This document shows, piece by piece, positions 1 through 6,417 of a DNA stretch of 10,279 nucleotides. How positions within the stretch are numbered: the stretch's first letter is position 1; each line of letters begins with the position of its first letter. The notes under the pieces were generated by a model. The model was not told the origin of the DNA. It was given only the letters and a program-made list of their open reading frames with translations, and did no database searches. This stretch comes from Actinomycetota bacterium (GTDB lineage Bacteria > Actinomycetota > Acidimicrobiia > Spongiisociales > UBA11373). Location: positions 1 to 10,279 of the forward strand of contig JAUYIV010000081.1 of NCBI GenBank assembly GCA_030688105.1, given 5' to 3'. The translations under genes were made by a program, and so were the position numbers.

Positions 1-222
1 CACCGGGACGGCCGAGTCGAGGCGAATCGCCCTGAGCACATCGAGCCCGGGGAGCCCCGGGAGCATCAGATCGAGAAGCACGACATCGGGCCTGACGCGG
101 CGAAATGCATCGAGGCCCTGGCGTCCGTCCACGGTGGCCTCGACGTCGTATCCCTCACGTTCGAGCGCGATTCTCAGCGCCTCTACGAAGGAGGGCTCGT
201 CTTCGACGATCAGCACCCTCAT
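1..222 (-). CDS. regX3: RegX3/PhoB-type response regulator, N-terminal part (cut by window edge)
   Basis: These are the first 74 codons of a two-component response regulator; the gene continues beyond the left edge. The protein starts MRVLIVEDEP, giving the acidic pocket (E7, D8, E9). It has the phospho-acceptor aspartate at D51 in the stretch VVLLDLMLPG and the following proline-glycine loop typical of OmpR/PhoB-family receivers. The sequence closely resembles the RegX3 receiver as I remember it. The DNA-binding domain lies outside the window, so the OmpR-type winged helix is inferred. The ATG overlaps the stop of the upstream kinase gene by 4 nt (ATGA), so the pair is translationally coupled. 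It is expected to be phosphorylated by that kinase when phosphate is low and to act on the Pho-box-like repeats in front of pstS. The alternative name phoB would be equally defensible; the receiver call is nearly certain, the RegX3 subtype likely. Confidence 0.9.
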   Translation of the reverse strand, partial: MRVLIVEDEPSFVEALRIALEREGYDVEATVDGRQGLDAFRRVRPDVVLLDLMLPGLPGLDVLRAIRLDSAVPV

Positions 223-1454
223 GCCCTGGCCCTCCACCGCGGCAAGGTGACCCTGAACGTCGACCCCTCCCCCTCGCCACTCTCGACGGCGACATCCCCG
301 TGGTGGTTGCGGGCGATGTGGCGGACTATCGACAGCCCCAGGCCGGTGCCGCCGGTCTCCCGGCTCCGTGCCCTATCGACGCGGTAGAACCGCTCGAATA
401 TCCGTTCGATGTGCGCCTCGGGAATCCCGATGCCCTCGTCGAACACCTCGATGACGACCGTTCGGTCGTGCGCCTCCGCCCGGACGGTCACCGTTGCCCT
501 GCCGCCCTTGGCCTCATCCGGGAACGAGTACTTGATCGCATTATCGACGAGGTTCGACAGCATCGTTCGCAGTTGCCGGCCGTCCCCCGCCACTCGGATC
601 TCCGGTTCCACCGGCTCCGCGACGAGGTCGACGTCTCGAGATCCCGCGACCGCTTCGAGGTCCTGGACGACGTCGCGCACCACGTCCGCGATCGCAACGG
701 GCTCATCATGGGCACCGAGGGCCTCTGCCTGGGACAGGTCGAGGATATCCCCCACGAGCCTCGACAGGCGGTTCGACTCCGCCTGGAGGCGCTCGGCCAG
801 CCGAGCCGAGCCCGAATCCCCCTCGATCTCGGAAGCGAGGGTCTCGGCGAGCGCCGAAAGCGCCCCCAATGGAGTCTTCAGCTCATGGCCGACGTTTGCG
901 ATGAAATCCCTCCGCATCGCCGCCACCCTTCGCTCCTCGCTGACATCCGCCACGAAAGCAACGCATCCGGCACTCTCCACGCCGAAGTCGAGAGGGATCG
1001 CGGCCACCTCGAGCACCGTGCGGACCGGCGTGTAGAGGTCGATCTCCATTTCCACCGGCGTGCGCCTCATGACCGCCTGCTCGATCGCCTCGCGAATCCT
1101 CACCTCGGCCACCGCCTGTCCGAGGCGCGCCCCGAGATAACGATCGGCGGCGGGGTTGGCCGTCAGGATCACACCCTCGTCGTCGGTGATAACGATGCCC
1201 AGCGGCGCCGATTGGACGGCGCCGGCGAGCTGGGCCCGCTCCCGCTGCGCTCGCGCGGTCGACCGCTCGAGCCGACCGAGAGCGTCGTCGAACGCCGCCG
1301 CCCGACGCCGGCGCCGCTGAGGAGGCGACCCGCCGATGCGGCGGATGGCATCGTCGACCGCCCGACTGTGCCGCCGATCCCGTGCAAAGAACCAGACCGC
1401 GCCGACGGCCCCCGCGGCGGCAACGCCCGCAAGCAAGACGGTGACCGTGTCCAC
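219..1454 (-). CDS. senX3: SenX3/PhoR-type phosphate-sensing histidine kinase
   Basis: A 411-residue membrane histidine kinase, close to the usual SenX3 length. One N-terminal membrane helix (about residues 5-23) is followed by a basic stretch, a short coiled region and a PAS domain (about 75-170). The dimerisation helix carries the phospho-acceptor H190 in NVGHELKTPLGA. The ATPase domain has the N box (NLVDNAIKYS, 301-310), G1 (DEGIGI, 339-344), F box (FERFYR, 353-358) and G2 (GGTGLGLS, 368-375). No sizeable extracytoplasmic sensor is visible, so input is probably intracellular through PAS, as known for PhoR with PhoU and the Pst transporter. Kinase-first order with a 4-nt overlap into the regulator matches mycobacterial senX3-regX3. 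The start is GTG at 1454-1452; no good ribosome site sits at normal distance, and the upstream GGGAGGC heptamers are the only purine-rich tract. The start is therefore less certain than the gene. Confidence 0.93.
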   Translation of the reverse strand: MDTVTVLLAGVAAAGAVGAVWFFARDRRHSRAVDDAIRRIGGSPPQRRRRRAAAFDDALGRLERSTARAQRERAQLAGAVQSAPLGIVITDDEGVILTANPAADRYLGARLGQAVAEVRIREAIEQAVMRRTPVEMEIDLYTPVRTVLEVAAIPLDFGVESAGCVAFVADVSEERRVAAMRRDFIANVGHELKTPLGALSALAETLASEIEGDSGSARLAERLQAESNRLSRLVGDILDLSQAEALGAHDEPVAIADVVRDVVQDLEAVAGSRDVDLVAEPVEPEIRVAGDGRQLRTMLSNLVDNAIKYSFPDEAKGGRATVTVRAEAHDRTVVIEVFDEGIGIPEAHIERIFERFYRVDRARSRETGGTGLGLSIVRHIARNHHGDVAVESGEGEGSTFRVTLPRWRARA

Positions 1455-1476
1455 GAAGCGGAGGATAGGAGAGCTC

Positions 1477-1542
1477 GCCTCCCGCCTCCCGCCGCCCGCC
1501 GCCCGCCAGTCCTGCTGGAGGCTGGAGGCTGGAGGCTGAAGG
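1477..1542. repeat. Two heptamer arrays facing each other as an inverted repeat
   Basis: The left array has four 7-nt units: GCCTCCC twice, then GCCGCCC twice (1477-1504). The right array is CTGGAGG three times followed by CTGAAGG (1515-1542). The two are near-complementary: 1477-1496 pairs with 1517-1536 at 17 of 20 positions, with mismatches at 1483/1530, 1490/1523 and 1494/1519 and a 20-nt loop. This occupies about a third of the divergent senX3/pstS intergenic region. No coding function is apparent; function is unknown. Confidence 0.85.
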
Positions 1543-1553
1543 CTCCTTTAGAA

Positions 1554-1597
1554 AATCACACTCCGTTCACTTCCACGCCGCCTCGCCGTCACCATTG
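1554..1597 (+). promoter_or_regulatory. Pho-box-like direct repeats upstream of pstS
   Basis: TCAC occurs at 1556-1559 and 1567-1570, exactly 11 nt apart, and again at 1589-1592 (22 nt, two periods, further). The middle unit GTTCACTTCCA (1565-1575) fits 9 of 11 positions of the actinobacterial PhoP repeat G(G/T)TCAYYYR(G/C)G as I remember it; the third (CGTCACC) is weaker. Direct repeats of about 11 nt are the established architecture of Pho boxes. The site lies 80-125 nt before the pstS start in the divergent region and could serve both transcripts. A weak -10 candidate TACCGT follows at 1603-1608. Confidence 0.6.
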
Positions 1598-1661
1598 CTT
1601 CGTACCGTGCTCCTCGCGGCCAACGGCCCGTGTCCCCGAGGCGCGGCCGGCCACCACCAAC

Positions 1662-1670
1662 AAGGAGGAA
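1662..1670 (+). promoter_or_regulatory. Strong ribosome binding site that fixes the pstS start
   Basis: AAGGAGGAA lies 7 nt before ATG 1678. This decides against an in-frame upstream ATG at 1630, which has no ribosome site and would put a basic, proline-rich extension in front of a lipoprotein signal peptide. It is the best ribosome site in the window, consistent with a need for abundant binding protein. Confidence 0.85.
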
Positions 1671-1677
1671 CATCCGA

Positions 1678-2703
1678 ATGACTCCCACCACCGGCAGGTT
1701 GATTGCGGTACTGCTGGCGCTGGCCATGGTGGCGGCGGCGTGTGGCGACGACGACGGCGACGGCGAGGCGATCACCCGCATCGCGATCTCCGGGTCGTCG
1801 ACCGTCGAGCCGATCTCGGCTCGCGTCGCACAGGCCTTCCACGACATCCCGGCAAACTCGAGCGTTGCAATCGCAGTGGATGGTCCCGGCACTTCCGATG
1901 GCTTCGTGCTGTTCTGCAACGGTGAGACCGACATCTCGGATGCGTCCCGGGCGATCAAGCAAGCGGAACTCGACACCTGCCTGGCGAACGGCGTGGAGCC
2001 GATCGAGATCAAAGTGGCCATCGATGGCCTCTCGGTGATTACGTCGGTGAACAACGACATGGTCTCCTGTCTCGATTTCGGTGATCTCTACGCCCTGCTC
2101 GGCTCGGAGTCGGTGGGCTTCGACACCTGGTCGGACGCAGATACTCTGGCAGCCGAGTTGGCCGCCGACGGACTGGGCGCCTCCCACGCTCCGTACCCCA
2201 ACGTAACATTGGTGATCACCGCACCCGGCGAGGAATCCGGAACCTTCGACTCGTTCATCGAGATCGTGCTCGCCGGCATTGCCGGTGAGCGCGGCACCGA
2301 GCCCGAGCCCCGACTCGACTATCAGGCGTCGCCGAACGACGACGTGATCATCGACGGAGTGGCACGCAACGGCACCTCGCTCGGCTGGGTGGGGTATGCC
2401 TTCTACATCAACAACACGGGTGCCGTCAAGGCGCTGGAGGTCGACGGCGGCGAAGGATGTGTGGCTCCCACCCCGGAGACGATCGCGAGCTTCGACTATC
2501 CGATCGCGCGGCCGCTCTACATCTATGTCAACAAGGCACGCCTCGATGCCAAGCCCCGACTCGTCGACTTCGTCGACTTCTACCTCGGTGGAGCCGGGCT
2601 GGTCGCGGTCGACGGCGCCGGCTACGTGCGTCTCACTGCTGAGGAGCAGGCGTCCTGGAAGGCGAACTGGGAAAGCCGCACGGTTGGCAAGGTGGACGGC
2701 TGA
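1678..2703 (+). CDS. pstS: Phosphate ABC transporter substrate-binding lipoprotein PstS
   Basis: A 341-residue extracytoplasmic phosphate-binding lipoprotein. The signal peptide has a hydrophobic core (about 8-20) ending in a lipobox with C22 as the lipidation site; alanine at -3 is a slightly atypical lipobox. An acidic linker GDDDGDGE follows. Ligand-site motifs of the PstS family are visible: SGSSTVEP (38-45), DISDASR (85-91) and PGEESGTFDS (183-192). The C-terminal half has the usual GYAFYIN and RPLYIYVN strands. Length is normal. It is the first gene of pstSCAB-phoU, with Pho-box-like repeats upstream. It captures phosphate outside the membrane and delivers it to PstC/PstA. A 102-nt gap with two hairpins separates it from pstC, which may allow higher pstS expression. 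Function is certain from motifs and context. Confidence 0.97.
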   Translation: MTPTTGRLIAVLLALAMVAAACGDDDGDGEAITRIAISGSSTVEPISARVAQAFHDIPANSSVAIAVDGPGTSDGFVLFCNGETDISDASRAIKQAELDTCLANGVEPIEIKVAIDGLSVITSVNNDMVSCLDFGDLYALLGSESVGFDTWSDADTLAAELAADGLGASHAPYPNVTLVITAPGEESGTFDSFIEIVLAGIAGERGTEPEPRLDYQASPNDDVIIDGVARNGTSLGWVGYAFYINNTGAVKALEVDGGEGCVAPTPETIASFDYPIARPLYIYVNKARLDAKPRLVDFVDFYLGGAGLVAVDGAGYVRLTAEEQASWKANWESRTVGKVDG

Positions 2704-2762
2704 TCGGGGCAGGGACCCAGGCGACACCCCGACGTGGAAGGCCGGGTCGGTAACCTCCGGCC
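2704..2762 (+). promoter_or_regulatory. Two tandem hairpins between pstS and pstC
   Basis: Directly after the pstS stop, TCGGGG (2704-2709) pairs perfectly with CCCCGA (2727-2732). Next, GGCCGG (2740-2745) pairs with CCGGCC (2757-2762), with an extra G-T pair inside. Neither is followed by a T-tract, so classical intrinsic termination is unlikely. They could protect the pstS 3' end or cause partial processing. The rest of the gap up to 2805 shows no gene; the pstC ribosome site is weak (AGCAGGA, 2784-2790). Confidence 0.55.
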
Positions 2763-2805
2763 CACCACCGATCCCTGAGCGCGAGCAGGAGCCCGAGACC
2801 GCTTC

Positions 2806-3735
2806 ATGACCACAAGGGACCAGATAGCCACGGCTCTCGCCGGCGACCGCTCGCGGCGATCGCGTGAACGACGGATCCGGAGGGTGTTCTTCGGAGCCGC
2901 GGCGGCATCGGTCCTGATCAGCATCGCGATCGTCGTCTCGCTCTTCGGCGAGGCCTGGACCTTCATCAGCAACGTGGGGTTCCCGCAGCTCGCCGACATC
3001 GGGTGGTTCCCGCGCCGCGGCTTCTACGACATCCGAACCCTCCTCGTCGGAACGCTTCTGGTCGCAGGCATCGCCATGCTGGTGGCGGGTCCGCTGGGGA
3101 TGGGGGTGGCCATCTACTTGTCGGAGTACGCCGCGCCGCGCACCAGGCGAATCCTCAAACCGGCGGTGGAGCTGCTGGCGGGGATTCCCAGTGTGGTGCT
3201 CGGCTACTTCGCCCTCACCTTCATCTCCCCCGAGGTGCTTCGACCGATCTTCGGAGAAGACCTCGATGGCTTCAACCTGCTGGCCGCCGGGCTGGGAGTG
3301 GGGATCCTCACGATTCCGTTGGTCGCCTCGGTGACCGAGGACTCCCTGCGCGCCGTGCCCCTCGCCCTGCGCGAGGCGTCCTACGGCCTGGGCGCTACAA
3401 GGATGTCCACCAGCATCCGGGTGGTCATCCCGGCAGCGGTTTCGGGCATCGTGGCCTCGATGATCATCGCCTTCTCCAGGGCGATCGGGGAGACGATGGT
3501 GGTCGCGATCGCCGCCGGCGCCACCGGCGGATCTCTCTTCACCGTCGATCCTCTCGGGGGAGGCCAGACGATGACCGCGGCCATGGCCTCGCTGGCGATA
3601 GGGTCGGACCGGGTGCGGGGTGACGACTACGCCTTCCAGAGCCTGTTCTTCATCGGACTGGTCCTCTTCCTCATGACCCTGGTGCTCAACATCCTCGCGG
3701 AGCGCTTCGTTCGCCGGGTGAGAGAGCGTTACTGA
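2806..3735 (+). CDS. pstC: Phosphate ABC transporter permease PstC
   Basis: A 309-residue inner-membrane subunit that, with PstA, forms the phosphate channel. A basic cytoplasmic N-terminus (to about 26) precedes six predicted membrane helices at roughly 27-47, 79-101, 122-143, 160-178, 211-237 and 278-298. The cytoplasmic EAA-type coupling loop, which contacts PstB, is at about 190-209 (EASYGLGATR and following). Family stretches YLSEYA (104-109), AGIPSVVLG (125-133) and SRAIGETM (224-231) are present. Its stop is followed after 2 nt by the pstA ATG, so the permeases are co-translated. The ATG at 2806 has only a distant AGCAGGA in front of it, suggesting weaker initiation than pstS. Length and order are normal for the family. 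Confidence 0.97.
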   Translation: MTTRDQIATALAGDRSRRSRERRIRRVFFGAAAASVLISIAIVVSLFGEAWTFISNVGFPQLADIGWFPRRGFYDIRTLLVGTLLVAGIAMLVAGPLGMGVAIYLSEYAAPRTRRILKPAVELLAGIPSVVLGYFALTFISPEVLRPIFGEDLDGFNLLAAGLGVGILTIPLVASVTEDSLRAVPLALREASYGLGATRMSTSIRVVIPAAVSGIVASMIIAFSRAIGETMVVAIAAGATGGSLFTVDPLGGGQTMTAAMASLAIGSDRVRGDDYAFQSLFFIGLVLFLMTLVLNILAERFVRRVRERY

Positions 3736-3737
3736 CG

Positions 3738-4688
3738 ATGAACGCCTCCGCCATCTCCGCAGCACCCGAGGCGGTGGGCCGCGCCCTCTCGCAGCATCGC
3801 CGCGACGTTCGGGGATCGCTGTTTCGGGTGGTGCTTCTGGGCTCGCTGCTGGTCGCCATCGGGATCCTGGTCACGCTGATGGTCGACATAGTGGCCCGGA
3901 GCCTCCCGGTGTGGGGTGATCGCGGCGTGGTCGACCTCATCAGCACCGAGATCTCCGCCGACCCCGCTCGCGCCGGCATCTGGCAGGCCTTCTACGGCTC
4001 GCTCATCCTGATGGTCTTCACCGCCGCCATCGCCTTTCCGTTGGGAATCGGGGCAGCCATCTACCTCGAGGAGTACGCCCGGGACACCCGCACGACCCGG
4101 ATCATCAACGCCAACATCCGTAACCTCGCCGGTGTGCCTTCGATCGTCTACGGCCTGCTCGGTCTGGCGATCTTCGTGAAGCTGCTCGGCGGATTGACCG
4201 GGCCCAGCGTCGAGGGCCGCAGCATCATCTCCGGCGGACTGACGCTCGGCATCCTCGTCCTGCCCATCGTGATCATCACCACTGCAGAGGCATTGCGAGC
4301 CGTGCCCTCCTCGATTCGGGAAGGCGCCATCGGAGTGGGGGCCACCCCATGGCAGACGATCCGACACCACGTGCTGCCGATCGCCGCCCCCGGGATCTTC
4401 ACCGGGACGATCCTGTCGCTGGGACGGGCATTCGGCGAGGCGGCGCCGCTCTTGCTCGTCGGCGGGATCACGACCTTCTTCAGCACCGGTGACGCCGGGT
4501 TCATCGAGGTCCTCCAGGGGCGCTTCAGCGCGATGCCGGTTCTCGTCTTCTCATGGGCACGCCTGCCCCAGGCCGAGTTCAAGGCGTTGACCGCGGCATT
4601 GATCGTCATCATGCTCATCGTTCTCCTGCTGATCAACGCCACCGCCATCTACTTGCGCAACCGGTTCGAGAAGGGTGTGACCTCGTGA
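3738..4688 (+). CDS. pstA: Phosphate ABC transporter permease PstA
   Basis: A 316-residue second permease of the Pst system. Six membrane helices are predicted at about 29-51, 84-108, 128-150, 162-183, 216-240 and 283-306. The EAA-like coupling loop is at about 195-214 (EGAIGVGATPW and following). The typical PstA stretches YLEEYA (109-114), AGVPSIVYGLLGL (131-143) and GRAFGEAAPLL (229-239) are present; the GEAAP version separates PstA from PstC, which has GET. The protein starts 2 nt after the pstC stop. Its own stop TGA overlaps the GTG start of pstB by 4 nt, so pstC, pstA and pstB are tightly coupled. No anomaly is seen in length or motifs. Confidence 0.97.
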   Translation: MNASAISAAPEAVGRALSQHRRDVRGSLFRVVLLGSLLVAIGILVTLMVDIVARSLPVWGDRGVVDLISTEISADPARAGIWQAFYGSLILMVFTAAIAFPLGIGAAIYLEEYARDTRTTRIINANIRNLAGVPSIVYGLLGLAIFVKLLGGLTGPSVEGRSIISGGLTLGILVLPIVIITTAEALRAVPSSIREGAIGVGATPWQTIRHHVLPIAAPGIFTGTILSLGRAFGEAAPLLLVGGITTFFSTGDAGFIEVLQGRFSAMPVLVFSWARLPQAEFKALTAALIVIMLIVLLLINATAIYLRNRFEKGVTS

Positions 4689-5539
4689 CGATCCCCGATC
4701 CCCGACCCGAGACCCGACGGTTCGAGGTGGGGCACTCGGCATCGATTGGCGCCTCCAAGAGCGCCGAGCCGGTATTCGACATCGACGACCTCTCGGTCAC
4801 GTACGGCGACTTTCGCGCCGTCGAGGGCATCACCCTCGACATCCAACCCAGTGAGATCACCGCCTTCATCGGGCCGTCGGGCTGTGGCAAGACCACCGTG
4901 CTCCGCTGTTTCAACCGGATGAACGACCTGATCGAGTCGGCATCGGTCGAAGGCTCGATTCGCTACCACGGGGTGAATCTGTACGGCCCTCGGATCGATC
5001 CCGTGGAAGTCCGTCGACGGATGGGGATGGTGTTCCAGAAGCCCAATCCCTTCCCGAAGTCGATCTACGACAACATCGCGTTCGGACCGCGGGTGGCGGG
5101 TCACAAGGGCAACCTCGACGACCTCGTCGAGGAGTCGCTCACCCGCGCCGCGCTCTGGGACGAGGTCAGCGGAAAGCTGGCCGAGCCGGCCCTGGCATTG
5201 TCGGGTGGCCAGCAGCAGCGGCTGTGCATCGCACGGGCGATCGCCACCAGTCCCGACGTGGTCCTCATGGACGAGCCCTGCTCGGCGCTCGACCCGATCG
5301 CCACCTTGAAGATCGAGGAGCTCATGCTCGAGTTGAAGAAGGACTACACCATCGTGATCGTCACCCACAACATGCAACAAGCGGCGAGGGTGAGCGATCG
5401 AACCGCGTTCTTCACGGTGGATGTCCGCGCCGAGGGGGTTCGCACGGGACGACTCGTGGAATTCGACGACACCGGTGTGATCTTCACCAATCCCCGCGAG
5501 CAATCCACCGAGGACTACATCACCGGCAGATTCGGCTGA
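4685..5539 (+). CDS. pstB: Phosphate ABC transporter ATP-binding protein PstB
   Basis: A 284-residue ATPase that powers phosphate import through PstCA. Walker A is GPSGCGKT (63-70), the Q-loop glutamine is in MVFQKPNPFP (Q118), the ABC signature is LSGGQQQR (172-179), Walker B is VVLMDEP (192-198), the D-loop is SALD (200-203) and the H-loop histidine is H228 in VTHNM. QKPNPFP and the C-terminal TEDYITGRFG are diagnostic for PstB rather than other importers. The chosen start is GTG 4685, which overlaps the pstA stop and has GAGAAGGG 9 nt upstream. An in-frame ATG further upstream (4553) would extend the reading frame far into pstA and add a sequence foreign to the family. The first 29 residues are a low-similarity extension before the ABC core. 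Confidence 0.97.
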   Translation: MTIPDPRPETRRFEVGHSASIGASKSAEPVFDIDDLSVTYGDFRAVEGITLDIQPSEITAFIGPSGCGKTTVLRCFNRMNDLIESASVEGSIRYHGVNLYGPRIDPVEVRRRMGMVFQKPNPFPKSIYDNIAFGPRVAGHKGNLDDLVEESLTRAALWDEVSGKLAEPALALSGGQQQRLCIARAIATSPDVVLMDEPCSALDPIATLKIEELMLELKKDYTIVIVTHNMQQAARVSDRTAFFTVDVRAEGVRTGRLVEFDDTGVIFTNPREQSTEDYITGRFG

Positions 5540-5567
5540 CGAGCGTACGCTCTGAGCGGGGGCAACC

Positions 5568-6257
5568 ATGCAACATCCACACGACGAGACCAGGCACCGT
5601 TACAGCGAGAGCCTCGACGCCACGTTGCGATCGACGGTCGAGCTGGGAGCGCTGGTGCTCGAGAACGTTCGACGGACGACGGAGGCCCTGCTCGAGAACC
5701 GGCTCGATCTCGCACACCAGGTGATCGAGGCGGACGACGAGATCGACGAAAAGTATGCCGCCCTCGAGCACCGGGTGTTCGAGGTCATGGCCCGCCAGCA
5801 ACCGGTGGCCGGGGACCTTCGATTCCTGGTTGCCATGACCCGGATCCTCTACGAGATCGAGCGAAGCGGCGACCTCGCGGTGAACTGCGCCAAGGGCCTG
5901 ATTCGCCGTGAGGGGTACTCCCTATCGGCCAACGTCCAGAGCCTCCTCGCCCGAATGTCTCGCAAGGCCGCCGATCTGTTCAGTCGGGGCCTCGATGCGC
6001 TCGCCGACCTCGATGCCGAAGCCGGGGCCCGCCTCGACGAAGCGGACGACGCCGTCGACGACCTGGTGGGCGAGCTCTACTCGGCCATCGCGCAACGGTC
6101 CGGTGACATGGGGTTCGACCTCGCCGTCGAACTCTCTCGGGTTGGTCGCTACATGGAGCGGATCGCCGACCACGCGGTGAACATCGCCGAGCATGTGACC
6201 TTTATCGTCACCGGGTCCTTCCCGGAAGAACCGGCGGCGACGAAGGACGAGGGCTGA
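5568..6257 (+). CDS. phoU: Phosphate-specific transport accessory protein PhoU
   Basis: A 229-residue, all-helical cytoplasmic protein made of two PhoU repeats (about 15-105 and 122-210). Each repeat ends in the metal-binding E/DxxxD-type motif: EIERSGDLAVN (96-106, E98/D102) and YMERIADHAVNIAE (195-208, E197/D201). In the known pathway PhoU restrains the Pst transporter and keeps the PhoR/SenX3-type kinase inactive when phosphate is ample. It is the last gene of the pst operon, 28 nt after pstB, with only a GC-rich poor ribosome site (GAGCGGGGGC). The stop codon lies 2 nt before a GATTGGC array, so loss of the stop would add a repeating heptapeptide tail. Length is normal. Confidence 0.96.
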   Translation: MQHPHDETRHRYSESLDATLRSTVELGALVLENVRRTTEALLENRLDLAHQVIEADDEIDEKYAALEHRVFEVMARQQPVAGDLRFLVAMTRILYEIERSGDLAVNCAKGLIRREGYSLSANVQSLLARMSRKAADLFSRGLDALADLDAEAGARLDEADDAVDDLVGELYSAIAQRSGDMGFDLAVELSRVGRYMERIADHAVNIAEHVTFIVTGSFPEEPAATKDEG

Positions 6258-6258
6258 G

Positions 6259-6334
6259 GATTGGCGATTGGCGATTGGCGATTGGCGATTGGCGATTGGC
6301 GATTGGCGATTGGCGATTGGCGATTGGCGATTGG
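6259..6334. repeat. Perfect GATTGGC heptamer array, 10 copies plus 6 nt
   Basis: Ten identical GATTGGC units (6259-6328) are followed by a partial GATTGG (6329-6334), with no substitution. The array begins 2 nt after the phoU stop codon. Because 7 is not a multiple of 3, all three frames of a strand encode the same cyclic heptapeptide (DWRLAIG forward, ANRQSPI reverse) and none contains a stop. Reading frames across it are therefore artefacts. Perfect identity suggests recent expansion or active copy-number change. Confidence 0.97.
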
Positions 6335-6369
6335 ACCGACGCGCCCGGCACTCTCCTAGAACTACCGAA

Positions 6370-6411
6370 ACGTCTGTCGTGTTGCGTATTGCGTATCGCG
6401 TATCGCGTACT
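6370..6411. repeat. Diverged GCGTATC heptamer array
   Basis: The core is GCGTATT, GCGTATC, GCGTATC, GCGTACT (6384-6411). Two more degenerate units in the same 7-nt phase precede it (ACGTCTG 6370-6376 and TCGTGTT 6377-6383). It ends 6 nt before the stop codon of the leftward rseB-like gene. Between this array and the GATTGGC array (6335-6369) nothing recognisable is seen. No intrinsic terminator was found between these convergent genes. Confidence 0.75.
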
Positions 6412-6417
6412 CGCGCT

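Noticed and set aside
105..1925. Long rightward open frame opposite senX3 (606 codons)
   Set aside because: It lies antisense to a kinase with all catalytic motifs, has arginine/proline-rich low-complexity composition and runs into pstS in another frame. It is a by-product of GC-rich codon bias.
1567..3765. Leftward open frame of 732 codons antisense to pstS and pstC
   Set aside because: Composition rich in H, R, E, G and D with no domain; the opposite strand carries clear PstS and PstC proteins. Absence of stops follows from third-position GC bias.
4553..4684. N-terminal extension of PstB from an upstream in-frame ATG
   Set aside because: It would overlap pstA by 136 nt with a sequence foreign to the family; GTG 4685 has a good ribosome site and the usual stop/start overlap.
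6259..6411. CRISPR array
   Set aside because: The unit is 7 nt with no spacers; CRISPR repeats are far longer and separated by unique spacers.
6258..6417. Intrinsic terminator between the convergent phoU and rseB-like genes
   Set aside because: No GC stem followed by a T-run was found on either strand; the region is occupied by heptamer arrays.
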